DNA of 64,000 nucleotides from Dipteronia dyeriana (taxonomy: Eukaryota > Streptophyta > Magnoliopsida > Sapindales > Sapindaceae): contig CM065297.1 in the NCBI GenBank assembly GCA_032871835.1, forward strand, positions 35,961,098 through 36,025,097, given 5' to 3'. Under the pieces are notes generated by a model that was not told the origin of the DNA, did not search any database, and saw only the letters and a list, made by a program, of their open reading frames with translations. Position numbers and translations under genes: made by a program. Below, in pieces: positions 44,314 through 56,100 of this stretch. The first letter of the stretch is position 1; every line of letters begins with the position of its first letter.

Positions 44314-45353
44314 AGCCTAGTGTCTACAAACGCATCATTGATAAGAAAGTAGTTTTCTTGGTCCTATACGTAGATGATATCCTACTCATTGGGAATGATG
44401 TGGGAATGTTGTCTGATGTAAAGGGCTGGCTGGCTAGCCAATTCCAAATGAAAGATTTGGGATAGGCGAGTTATGTTCTTAGGATCCAACTTATAAGGGA
44501 TCGTAAGAACAAACTCATAGCACTGTCTCGGGCATCATATATCGATAAGATTCTTGTGCGATTTTCGATGCAAAACTGCAAGAAAGGTAATTTACCTTCT
44601 AGGCATGGAGTTCACTTGTCTAAGGAATAGTGTCATAAGACACCTCAAGAAGTTATGGATATGAGACGTGTACCCTATGCATCGGCAGTAGGTAGTCTCA
44701 TGTATGCTATGTTATGCATGAGACCGAACATCTGCTATGCAGTGGAAGTAGTCAGCAGATACCAGTCTAACCTAGGATTGGATCATTAGGTTGATGTCAA
44801 GACAATTCTCAAGTATCTTCGGAGAATGAGAGACTATATGCTAGTGTATTCCGGGCAGGATTTGATCTCGTTAGGATACACAGATTTTGATTTTTAGTCA
44901 GACAGAGATTCTAGAAAATCCACGTCTTGATTAGTATTCACCCTGGGTGGTGAAGCCATTGTGTGGAGAATTATCAAGCAATCTTGTATTGCTGAGTCCA
45001 CCATGGAAGTAGAATATGTAGCTGCTTGTGAAGATGCTAAAGAGGCTGTTTGGCTCCGTAAGTTCTTGAGTGATCTGGAAGTTGTTCCAGATTTTGATAT
45101 GCCCATCACACTTTATTGTGATAACAGTGGTGTTGTGGCTAATTCCAAAGAACCAATAAGCCACAAGAGAGGGAAGCATATCGAGAGAAAGTATCATCTC
45201 TTTAGAGAGATAGTGCAGATAGGAGATGTGATCGTCACCAAGATAGCCACACAAGACAATCATGCTGATCCATTTACGAAGACCTTAACGGCTAAAGTTT
45301 TTTTGGGTCACCTAGATGGTCTAGGGTTACGAGACATGCCTCGCATGCTTTAG
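44310..45353 (+). pseudogene. pol: Copia-Y RT C-terminus and RNase H
   Basis: RT end: DEPSVYKRIIDKKVVFLVLYVDDILLIGND (YVDD intact, about 44367-44380), MLSDVKGWLASQFQMKDLG, then TAG at 44463. The frame goes on with shifts through the RT thumb to RNase H: GGEAIVWRIIKQSCIAEST, MEVEYVAACEDAKEAVWL, YCDNSGVVANSKEP, KRGKHIERKYHLFREIV, NHADPFTKTL, ending at 45353. Gag, protease, integrase and most of RT are missing. A PPT (AAGTGGGAGAT) at 45357-45367 precedes the LTR. Confidence 0.88.
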
Positions 45354-45367
45354 TGCAAGTGGGAGAT

Positions 45368-46818
45368 TTTTGGGGTTTATGCCCTAAAGATGTAATTTGT
45401 AAATGGATTTATGAAATAAATAAAAGGAAAAGTTCAATTCATTCTTGTCGTGTTGTTTATTTTATAACGTGTGCATATATTTAACATCCAAGATTGCCGG
45501 ATGTAATCTCGAACTGTGTATATGAGTGTCATAAACGGATGGATACAGTAAGAGACGTGCAATCTAAAGAGTCTATAGATAGCAAATAAAGCTGGGTACT
45601 TTATTTGTGGTTAATCTATAGTTGCGGTTCATTCTGTAATGTACAATGATTCTATCCTGAATCATTCATATGAGATATGAGAATGGAGGCACCTTGTATG
45701 ATGTGATCATATAGGACTAAGCCATGATCTATATGAATCTCTCACCAAGATCTGTTTACTGATGAGATTCATATATATTAACTAATGATGGCTATATGTG
45801 GGTGATCTTAATTCTGAGTGTCTTATCAACTCCTTCAGGTTACATCATGGTCTTTGATATACCATGGGTGAGGTCGGATGCAGTTCCCGATCAATATACT
45901 CCGTATGTTGGGATTACAGTTTGGCTTGTGGCAGAGAAGGTTTGAACACAATAGTGGAATCCACTCTTTCCTGTGAGAAGTAGATGGTAGTTCCCTTAAG
46001 GGTTAATTTGGGGCTTGGACAATATGAGCGCTCTCCTAAATTCCGTAAGGAAATAGGATTTATTGTCCATTAGAGAATCAATGGTACTTAAAGGATATAT
46101 GTGATTAGAGGGGTATAACGGACATTATGACCCAACTATAATTATGAACTACTGTGGAGGATCACACCATATGTAATAGCTATATCGATGGACACCGAGT
46201 TGTATCGGTCTGTGTCAAAGCGTCTACAGTTGAGAGATTACAGTTTCGGATTTTTAGTGGAATAACACCGGAGTTAATAATCAAAGAATATTAATTAAAG
46301 AGTTTAATTAATGATTCCGAGGATTATTGGAGCTCAAAATATTGTGGGTCCATTACGTCCCCTTACTAGCCCGATTTATTTAGGTAACAAGGGTCATGGT
46401 TAATTAATTGGATTGTCCAATTAATTGTGCTACAAAAGTGACACGTATATATTCGGGAATTAATTTAATAATGAGATTATTTAATTAATGAATGTTAATA
46501 GTTAAATTTAATTAAATAATTAGATTATTTAATTATATTGATAATTATGAATTATTAATTAACTATTAATTGGAGGGTGTTAGTTGATATATGGATTTAA
46601 GTGAAGATAAAATAATAGAATTATTTTATTTTTACTTAATCATTTATCAAAGTATTTGAATTTAAGTTTAAATTTAAAATACTTATTATCACTTTTAATA
46701 TATTAGATATATTTGAAAAGAATAATTAAAAGATATATATCAACTAATAACACAAGAGATTGCATTGGATGCAAATTGATGTGTACATGAAACAATAGTC
46801 AAAAGAAGAATTTGCATA

Positions 46819-46884
<66 letters not shown>

Positions 46885-47018
46885 GGTGAAGCAAGTAGCG
46901 TGAAAAAGAGATATAGATATATATATTGGTAAGCAAATAGTGCAACAGATATAGATATAAATCAAAAGCGTTATATATATAGATATAGATATTGGTGCAG
47001 GTGAAAGAAAGCAGCAAG

Positions 47019-47061
<43 letters not shown>

Positions 47062-47587
47062 GAGCAGCAGTGCGTAGATATATATATTTGTGAGAAGCAA
47101 AGAGATTATATATATATTCGTGAAAAACGAAGCAAGCTATAGATATATATATTGTTTCATGTTTTGTGTGTTTTTTAAACACATAGAAGAAAAAATTTCT
47201 TTAATTCTCTCTACATCCTCCATTCAAGTTCCTAAGATCGTGACGCATTCACACGCAGTTACCAGTCCCGGGAGATAGTGAGGAAGATCAAGTGGTTCAG
47301 ACAGAAGCACATCGTAAAGTGAAGGAGTTTCTAAACGTTGGTAAGATTGGTTCAGACAGGAGCATGTCAAAAAGTGAAGGAGCCTCCAAACGTTAGTAAG
47401 ATTTTCTTCTTCAGATTTTCTTCTTCAGATTTTTGTTGATTACAATTTCCTGTATTTACATATTATATGTATTAGTTTCGAAAAATAATTACGATCCAAA
47501 GTTCACTGGTCCCAGATACAGATATGATCTGTATAAAAATTTTAAAACCTAATTCCGCTGCGTGACTTGTGTATCGGGGTTCTAACA
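45368..47587 (+). mobile_element. Copia-Y 3' LTR
   Basis: 2220 bp, from TTTTGGGGTTTATG (expected TGTTGGGG; the second base has mutated) to GGGGTTCTAACA. It contains a pure AT microsatellite (about 46821-46880), a second at 47024-47057, and diverged units mixing GATATATATATT with GTGARAAGCAA between them. The fragment at 4066-5207 belongs to the same family. Confidence 0.88.
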
Positions 47588-47675
47588 GTTTCATCATGAT
47601 GTGAGGAGAATTCACTATCTTCATTACTTGAAGAGTATTCACTTTCCTCACTACTTGAGGATTCTTCATTACTAT

Positions 47676-49639
47676 TAGGGCTGGCAATTCGGGTTCGTGG
47701 GTCGGGTTGACCTCAACCCGACACGACCCGAATAGAATTAACCATTAACCCGACACGACCCGTTTAGTTAAATGGGTTAATCATCTGAAACCCAACACGA
47801 CACGAATAAATACACGGGTTAAACGGGTTGACCCATGACACGTTTAAAATCTAATCGAATCTTAATGGGTCGGATTTGACCCGTGTGACCCGTATAACCC
47901 GAACCCATTTAACAAATTTGCCTAACATTTTTTTTAAAAAAAAAATCATATTAATCTACGACAAATACATCAAACCTTATAGAGTAATAAATTTTAATAA
48001 TTCAATCAAATCCAATCAAATCCAATCTAATATCATTAAATAATGCAACAAATATAAAATTAAATACAGTCATCCCGAAAGATAAATATAGTTATCCACT
48101 TATCTATAGTCCTTACAAAGTTAAAAAAAAAATGAATCCATAAATAATCCATATAGTCATCCATAATCACAAATTTGTCCAAATTGTTATCCAAAGATAT
48201 TGATGGATTGAAAAGAAATTGCCTTCCTCTTCCTCTCCCAAACTTGGAATAACGTCATTGTTTGAACTTGAATCCATAGATTTTGCTGCAAAACAACATA
48301 TAAATGCAACACAATTCAAGACTTACCAAGCCATAATTTTGTAAGTCTACAAAGTTACTAAACTAATGTCCTGAAAACATTTCCATTTCACTAAACAAAA
48401 CAGTCCAAAAAATTATTGTAAAAATTCATTAGCCACCAAGAGCAGCACTGATTTAGATCGTAAGTATTGCATTTTGGGTAAAAATTGATGAAATGAGCAT
48501 TCTAATTACAATTTTTAGTTAACTCGAATAGGGTCAACTTGAATAGACGTTCTCTTGCAAGACTGCCTAACAATCAATTATCTTTCAGAGTAAAATGAGC
48601 ATTCTCAATTCGTGCTCTTGTAGGATTGCCTTCTCATCAGAGGTTCAGTCTACCCACCACAATTCCAGAAACACAGCCAAACAAAGGGAGTTTCGACACT
48701 AAAAAGAAACCAAGCAAAGGGTATACTACTATTCATCTTCTTCACACAGCCAAACCCACAAACACAAAAATAATTCTATATTCAAACAACATTTGGATTC
48801 CGTTTCAAACCCTAAAAAATTTCCATAAAATAAATGCTATATGGAGTTTCAACACTAAAAAGAAACCAAGCAAAGGGTAGAGTTTTAATTACCTCTAGAA
48901 AATCTCAGTAGCCGGTGACGGAGACGACAAGTGAGGGACGACGAGCAACCAAGCAGTTCTGATGACAGGAACGACGACGACGATGACGTGGGAGAGCCGG
49001 AGAGGAGGTTGGCGATCTGTCGATGAGAGTGATAGAAGGTGACTGAGACTCTGAGACGACGATGACGATATGGGAGAGCCAGAGAGGAGGTTGGCGATCT
49101 GTCGATGAGAGTGATAGAAGGCGACTGAGACTCTGATACAAAGACGACAGGTGAGGGACGATGACGACGATGACAGATGAGGGACGACGACGACAGGTGA
49201 GGGACGACGACGACAGGTGAGGGACGACGATGTGGGAGAGCCGGAGAGAAGGTTGGCGACTTGGCAATCTGTCGATGAAAGTGAGGCGTGAGCGACTGAA
49301 AGTGTTAGGGTGAGGAGTGAGGAGTGAGGAGTGAGGCAGTGAAGCCAGTGAACGATTGAAAGGGTTAGGGTTTGGGTTAAAAGAATGTTTATATAGTAAG
49401 CTAAAATTTATTTTCAGTCCCTCTAATAATAATAATTATAAATGTATCTGTAAAACTATACGGGTTAAACGGGTCACCCGTGAACCCGTGTATCCAAACC
49501 CGACACGACCCGTTTAATAAACGGGTTAAACAGGTTGACCCGATTACAACCCGAACCCGTTTTAAAGCGAACCCAACCCGTTTATTGACCTCGGGTTCGT
49601 GTCGGGTTGACCGGTTACGGGTCAATTTTGCCAGTTCTA
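47676..49639 (-). mobile_element. hAT-2: internally deleted hAT element in SIRE-3 gag
   Basis: 1964 bp, ends TAGGGCTGGCAATT and (reverse) TAGAACTGGCAAAATT, with an 8-bp duplication ATTACTAT (47668-47675, 49640-49647). GGGTTGACC/ACCCGACACGACCCG subterminal repeats crowd both ends. The right third has TC-rich/ACCCTAACCC and CGACGA repeats like a plant 5' leader on the minus strand. A short leftover of a coding start lies at 48167-48277. Excision with one TSD restores the gag frame (GGFEDSN/EESSSSEESE). Confidence 0.93.
48167..48277 (-). pseudogene. Residual N-terminus of the hAT-2 transposase exon
   Basis: ATG at 48277 (minus) preceded by an intron-acceptor-like GTTGTTTTGCAG (AG at 48287-48286). 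It reads MDSSSNNDVIPSLGEEEEG and then 17 more residues to TGA. Acidic, Ser/Asn-rich N-termini are usual for plant hAT transposases. No BED finger or catalytic domain follows, so the coding region was deleted. Confidence 0.4.
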
Positions 49640-49647
49640 ATTACTAT

Positions 49648-49849
49648 CCTCAAATCCTCCTTCATATATGGCCACATGAGCAATGCAATTTCTAGAATAT
49701 TCATGAATATCCGAGGGCTCCTTTTCCTCTTCCACATCACTCATGGATCTAATGTAGGCTTTCATCATACTTTTCCAAATTGAGTAGTTACCACTATTCA
49801 AGAGTGGAAGCCTAGCACTAGAAGAACCTTTCGGTAACAAATCACCCAC
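49648..49849 (-). pseudogene. gag: SIRE-3 gag N-terminus
   Basis: ATG 49849, 57 bases after the primer site: MGDLLPKGSS, then LPLLNSGNYSIWKSMMKAYI, the copia gag start pattern (P-L-L-x-G-x-N-Y-x-x-W), then an acidic stretch and GGFEDSN where hAT-2 inserted. Beyond hAT-2 the Ser/Glu-rich run (47675-47593) continues it up to Copia-Y. The central gag domain seems shortened, because the acidic run follows almost at once. Confidence 0.75.
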
Positions 49850-49905
49850 AGCATAAAAACAACAAACACAATAATATGGACCTATCTAATTACTTCTAGA
49901 CACCA

Positions 49906-49917
49906 GCTCTGATACCA
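49906..49917 (-). promoter_or_regulatory. SIRE-3 primer binding site (initiator tRNA-Met)
   Basis: Minus strand TGGTATCAGAGC, two bases after the LTR end TTTACA. This is the standard initiator-Met primer site of Ty1/copia elements. It fixes the orientation of this whole LTR family. Confidence 0.9.
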
Positions 49918-49919
49918 AT

Positions 49920-52401
49920 TGTAAATTCCCTTAACCAATTATAGTGTTAAATATATCTAGAAAGGGGGGGGGGGGGGGGGGGGGGGGGGGTGAAAAGTAT
50001 ATATGCTCAAATTTTAATCTTCTTTAAAAACACAAGAAAACTTATACAACACTTAGCATAATATCCAAAATGATATATGACAAAGCAAATGACACAAATC
50101 AACTAAGTGAAGAAATTAAAGATGCTAAAAAATCAACACAAGATATTTACATGGTAAAACCTCTTAAGAGGAAACATCCACGGGTTGATACCACAACCAT
50201 CGGCAAAAGCAAATCCACTATTTCAAATAAGAGTTACACACTCAAGCAATCAACATATGCTCTCCTAGCTATCACTCTTACTCTTCCCTTGAACCTAGTG
50301 ATCTACTAAGCTGACTTCCTATCAAAGACCTCCTGTCTCTAGGAAGATTCCTTGCTCACCTTTCCGGATCCTCCCGACCCTAGGCAAGACTTCTTGCTCA
50401 ACTATCCGAGTCCTCCCGACTCTAGTCAAGACTTCCTTGCTCAACAATCCGAGGTCTCACACCTCTTGTCGAGACTTCCACTTGCGTAGCTATCCAAGTC
50501 CTCCCGACTCTAGCTAAGACTTCCAATTGCTCAAATCAAAGAATCACTCTAAGATATGGGACTTTTTACCTCTTCACAAGGCATCTAAGTGATCATGAAT
50601 GTAAAACGCAAACAAGCACTCAACATAGAAAATGATGATCAACAAATAATACGGACATGCAACTAGATAGCTAGATTACGCTTTCAAAGAACAATCACAA
50701 ATGTATCTAGGCAACCTAAGCATGTTATCAACTAAGAACCAAATCAATGAAATGAATATACCAATTGATGTAGGCCTAGTTCTTAGAAAATGAAATTAAA
50801 TCTAGAAATAGTCAATCAAGCATAAGAACAAAAGATTTCTAGAAACAATTTCATGTTTATCAAGTTTAGCACAAATCAATCAACTTATCACAAATCTAGC
50901 TAAACTTGAAAATCAAATCAACAAACCACAAAATGATATCAAAATCATCTTAGTCATGCTTCTTAATCAAAAAGCATCAATCAATAAGAAGATCTAAAAA
51001 AAAAACTAAGATGAAGATGATTTTACCAATAAAGATGAACTCTCGAACAGAAAATCTGAATACTGTGAATAATCAAGACATCCTTTGGTTCTGAAAATGC
51101 TTGGGATTTATAGATCTCTTCAAGACACTCGATTTTGGTTTTCGAATCAAATCAATCCGAGTTATAATGAGAGAGATATCACCAAAACAAAAATTGAAAA
51201 GTTGATTCAAAAATATGCAGATCAAAAATGAATATATCAAAATATAGAAGGGACCTCACAAAAAAAGCCGCGCCAACAACCACATCTGGTAACTCGTGTT
51301 TTTGAAATTTTCAAAGAAAATTATCAAATACAGTGAGCTCACGAAAGAGACCACAAGAGGTTCAATGAACGACGACGCATTACCGCAAAAGGAGCACAAC
51401 ACGACAGGTTTCCCGTGAATACGTCACACTCTATAAAAAGCTGATGAAATAAAACTTATTCCACGCAATGAGCTCACGCTATAAGCATTCATTTCACTAA
51501 TAGGAAATCAAGCATCTGACTCCAATTGCTTTGATTAAACATCCACACCAAACATTATATGCATGTAATATATGTAATAAAAACCTCTTTAATTCATGAA
51601 ACAAAAAGCAACCGAGATGTGCCGTGGGCATCTCGTGACCAGAGAAATATTTTTGGCGAGATGGTCACGCGCCAATTCGGCTAAGTGGGACAAATGGCAA
51701 TTTGCCATTTTTTTTACATACCTCTCGTATTCTTTGACCGTTCTCCGGTCTCCAAACTCCGAATTCGAATCCGTTTCCGGATTACAAAATGGAACTCTCT
51801 CACGAACATGGATGACTATGAAACTCAACCCATAAAATAAAATATTCGACTCGATATACAAATACGAAGACAATACATGAACATGACTGGAAAGTTTCAT
51901 AACTGTTTACTCGGAACTCGAAATCAAGTGTATGAGTAACCGAAATGACCAGAACTCATTAAGGAACAATATAACATCAAATTCAAGTCCAATATCCATG
52001 TTATACAATTATATAAATATACAAACACATTTCACACAAGAATGCAAACTACATAGAGATAGTCTCCAATCATGCATTTGTCCAAAACATGTTACTTTCA
52101 TACCAATGCATGAGAATTCAACTTCAAGTGTGTGAATGTGTTATGCCAAATGATGTGCTACGATACAAGGACACAAATGTATGGATTATGTGTGTGTGCG
52201 CCTACGCCTTATAAGAGGAGGAAGAATCTGGATACCTTAACATCCAAGTAAGCATATATCCTCTTGAAGACGAACTTTGCTTGTGAAGTCACTTTCCATC
52301 ATTGAAGACCGATCTAATCATGAACCACCTAAGCAACTAAGCAATACAAACAAAGAGCGTTTTATTATGGAATCAAGCCAACACAAATCGAAAACCTAAC
52401 A
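49920..52401 (-). mobile_element. SIRE-3 5' LTR
   Basis: 2482 bp, plus-strand ends TGTAAATTCCC and CCTAACA. It matches solo LTR 2 nearly throughout, with the MULE-1 site empty at 51233-51248. A run of 27 G lies at 49964-49990, where solo LTR 2 has a mixed G run. Confidence 0.9.
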
Positions 52402-52406
52402 GGTAG

Positions 52407-53091
52407 GAACGTCTCAATCTGTTTCGCCTTCTCGAATCAACTAGACAACCCTCTAAACTTAGTTGACAAGGATTCTGATGCTGGAGAGAGGATCGACGCC
52501 GCCGGGGAGGTTCAGGTTACTGTGGCTGGGCTTCCTTCAGCGACGCCTCTTCCTTTAGAATCTAGGGTTATTCCCGATTCTACCGTTGACCCACAATCAA
52601 TTAACCACCTTCGGGATAAATACGGCATTCCAATAAGTGTTACTCTCACAGTTCCCATAGGAACTATGATGTTTATAATCCTCCCACGGCCGTGCTTCTT
52701 ATTCATCTAGCGGCCTTTGAGAACGGGGTCAGGATCCCCTTTTACCCCACTCTTCGACGGGCCTTTAATGCCCTTCAATTAGCTCCTCTTCAACTGGCTC
52801 CCGGCTTTTGGAGGCATCTAATTGGCTTCCTCGTGCTGTGAAGGGAACAATGCGAGCTGGGCAATGTCACCCGGGAACCAGAGGCAGAAGAGCTGGCCTA
52901 CATTTCCCAGATCGGGAGCTTGTCCTGAGGTCCCCGGGGACAGTTCTAAGTGAAGGCTAAAAACAAACTCAACTTTATCATTCCCGGCACTTCGAGAAAA
53001 GACCCCGCTTGGAAGGAAGAGTGGATACTAGTGGGGGGGGGGGGGGGGGGGGGACTAGAGAAGCTCGGTATTCATCGGTGGGCATGAGCTC
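52407..53091 (+). pseudogene. Tat-2 antisense ORF, second segment
   Basis: Continues 40268 after removal of SIRE-3 and one GGTAG. It has the same N-terminal region as 28581 on (NPLNLVDKDSDAG, PLPLESRVIPDSTVDPQSIN) and keeps the frame through ISVTLTVPIGTMMFII, where Tat-1 is frameshifted. Later stops occur (about 52841, 52927). A 21-G run lies at 53033-53053. It stops at GGCATGAGCTC, joined to LTR sequence. Confidence 0.75.
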
Positions 53092-53165
53092 AACTATGGG
53101 CTTTGACTTGGGGCAGGAAAGTGAAAAATTTCTCTTTGACCCCAGGCTAAATTTTACTATTAACA
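53092..53165 (-). mobile_element. Tat-2 5' LTR remnant (74 bp)
   Basis: ACTATGGGCTTTGACTTGGG through TTTTACTATTAACA matches the right end of the Tat LTR (39687-39759). The join to the aORF (CATGAGCTC against CATGAATGTC upstream in the LTR) indicates a deletion that removed the Tat-2 pol, gag and most of the LTR. The LTR end here directly meets Copia-X gag. Confidence 0.82.
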
Positions 53166-56100
53166 AAAATCTTAACCCCATCCCTAATCAATATCCTAAA
53201 AGATAATACTTTAACTGATGATAATTATGACACACGGAAAAGGAATATTAGGTTGTTGTTGCAAGCTGAAAAGTATAAGGTTATTTTGTATATTCCTTAA
53301 CCACCAAACTAATGAATCTACTTTGGAGCAAAGAAATGAGTATCAGTAGTCTAAGTCTTTAGATGAGATGGCTAAATGTACGTTACATTATGGTCATCAT
53401 CTCCAACATGTTGCAACAGCAACATGAAGGATTGGAGACTGCTGCCGATATTATGATGTCTCTAGACAGGAATTCATATGGTTGGTAAAGTTGCTACTGT
53501 TAAGACCCGTTAGAAGGTCAAGAAACAATAGAGGAAAAAGAAACTTTGGCCTTCTTAGAAGAAGACCAAGAAAGTAACCAAGATCAAAGGGAAGTGTTTC
53601 CTTTATGGTGAAATGGGTCAAAGGAAATAGATTGAATAATAATGAATTCAACTTGCATTTAGGCAACAGAGCGTTGGTGTCTACTAGTGTAGTGAGAGAT
53701 ATTAGAATCAATTTAGATTCTTATAGGCATTTAGTTTTAATAAACGTTTATTATGTACCACAATTCAAGAGGAATTTAATTTCAGTTTCTTGTTTAAATA
53801 AATTTGGTTATTCGGTTACTTTTAATAAAGCTTTTATTATTAGTAAGAATGACAAAATTATTTGCAAAGGTACATTGGAAAACGGTTTATTCTATTTGCG
53901 TGGAAATATCTCTCACTTGTTAGACACGGAATCAACGGAACCTAATCATAAAAGAGTAATATTATCAAAAGATGAAGCCTACCTATGGCATTTGCGCTTA
54001 GGTCATATTAACCTTAATAGGATTAAAAGATTGGTAAGTGACGGACCTCTAAGTGACTTAAAGGTTGATGATCTACCAACTTGTGAATCTCGTTTGGAAG
54101 GTAAAATGACCAAAAGGTCATTTACGACCAAAGGCGCAAGAGCCATTGAATGTTTAGAACTGATACACACTGATGTGTGTGGACCTATGAGCATTCAAGC
54201 TAGAGGTGGATATGAGTACTTCATCGCTTTCACGGATGATCACTCAAGATTTGGCTATACGTATCTCATGAGACATAAGTCAGATGTTTTTGATATGTTC
54301 AAAGCATTTAAAGCTGAAGTAGAAAATCATCTTGAAAAACAAATAAAAATCTTGAAGTCCGATCGTGGTGGAGAATATCTATCTGGTGAGTTTCAACAAT
54401 ATCTATTGATAATGAAATAATTTCTCAATTTTCTGCACCAGACACACCTCAACAAAATGGGGTGGCAGAAAGAAGAAATAGAACTCTTTTGGATATGGTT
54501 AGGTCTATGTTTAGTTATTCAACCCTCCCTAATTCTTTTTGGGGATATGCTTTACAAACCGCAATGTACATTCTAAACGTTGTACCATCTAAGTCGGTTC
54601 CTAAAACACCGTATGAGTTGTGGACCGGGCGAAAGCCTAGTTTACAACACTTAAGGATATTTGGATATCCTACGCACGTGTTAAAAGGAAAGACAGAAAA
54701 GATGGTGTCCCGTTCAGAAACATGTATATTTGTAGGCTATCAAAAAGGAACAGAAGGATATTATTTTTATAGCCCTTCAGATCTTAAAGTATTTGTTTCG
54801 ACAAATGCTAAATTTCTGGAAGAGGACTATATGAATAATTTTGTGCCTAAAATTAGAATTGTCCTGAATGAGCATTTAGGAGATACAATCCACAAGAGGT
54901 TTTGCAACCAAGCCCAATTGTAAGTTCCTTACCAACACAAGATCAACAATCTACCATACCTCGTCATAATGGGAGGGTTGTTAGACAACCCTAGAGATAC
55001 ATCGGTCTAGGAGAATCTGTAGAGAATCTTTTGGACGATGATGATCCCTATACATACAAGGAAGTAATAGAAGATGTTGATTGTCGCCATTGGCAAAAGG
55101 CAATGCAATCCGAAATTGAATCTATGTTAAAAAACAAAGTCTGGTCTCTTGTAGACTTGCCTAAAGGGATAAACCTTCTCTCATGTGGCCATGCTTAAAT
55201 CCATTAGGATACTCTTATCCATTGCGACATCTCTAGACCTAAAGATTTGGTAAATGAACGTCAAGACAACTTTCCTTAATGGAAGTCTTGACGAAAGCAT
55301 CTACATGATGCAACACGAAGGATTCATTGAAAATGGCTTAGAGGAAAGGATATGCATGTTGCAAAGATCCATATATGGATTGAAGCAAGCATCCAGATCC
55401 TAGAACATAAGGTTCGATCGAGCCGTGAAAAGTTTTGGATTTATTCAAAACCTTGAAGAACCTTGTGTATACAAAAGGATTAAGAGCGACAAGTTGGTTT
55501 TCCTAGTTATTTACGTTGACGATATACTACTCATTGGAAATGGTTAGCAAAACAAGTTGGTGTATTGACATCAATAAAAGAATGGTTAGCAAAACAATTT
55601 GATATGAATCGGCAGTTGGAAGTCTCATGTATGCAATGCTCTGCACTAGACCATATATTTGTTTTGTTGTGGGCATAGTTAGCAGGTTTAAGTCGAAACC
55701 TAGTCCTGATCACTGGATGACAGTCAATCATATTTTCAAGTATCTATGGAGGGGATTTAATTCCCGTTGGGTATACAGATTCTGATTTTCAGTCAGATTC
55801 TGACTCCAAGAGATCAACATCAGGATTTGTGTTTACTATCGGAGGAGGGGCAGTTATATGGAGGAGTATCAAGCAATCTTGTATTGCCGATTCCACCATG
55901 GAAGCCGAGTATGTTGCCGCATGCGAGGCTGCTAAAGAGGCTGTCTGGCTCCGTCAGTTCCTGATTGACTTGGAAGTGGTTCCTGATGTGAATAAGTAGA
56001 TCACTATCTACTGTGGCAATAGTGGAACAGTGGCAAATTCGAGAGAACCAAGAAGTCATAAGAGAGGGAAAGACATAGAAAGAAAGTATCACCTTTTGAG

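Larger units (their letters stand above)
43491..47587 (+). mobile_element. Copia-Y: deletion derivative nested in SIRE-3
   Basis: LTR-type element with near-matching target duplication GTTTT (43486-43490) / GTTTC (47588-47592). 5' LTR 43491-44313 is cut short and joined directly to the end of RT. The internal part (44314-45367) has only RT tail, RNase H and PPT. The 3' LTR 45368-47587 is full length. Removing it with one TSD rejoins the SIRE-3 gag reading frame (HHDET/SLNDKIL). Confidence 0.9.
40269..52401 (-). mobile_element. SIRE-3: pol-less SIRE-like copia element
   Basis: Flanked by GGTAG (40264-40268, 52402-52406). From right to left: 5' LTR 49920-52401, primer site 49906-49917, gag 49849 down to 41561, unexplained 40302-41560, then only 33 bp of 3' LTR (40269-40301). 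Without Copia-Y and hAT-2 it is about 6.1 kb. No protease, integrase or RT is present. I call it SIRE-like from the 2.5-kb LTRs, the iMet primer site, and a gag with long coiled coil and CCHC knuckle. Confidence 0.8.

Noticed and set aside
46744..47182. Long ORFs rich in Ile and Tyr on the minus strand
   Set aside because: They are translations of AT microsatellites inside the Copia-Y LTR.
48905..49267. Ser/Arg-rich ORF on the minus strand as a host gene exon
   Set aside because: It is made of imperfect GACGACGA/GTGAGGGACG repeats in hAT-2. Better explained as leader-like repeat sequence.
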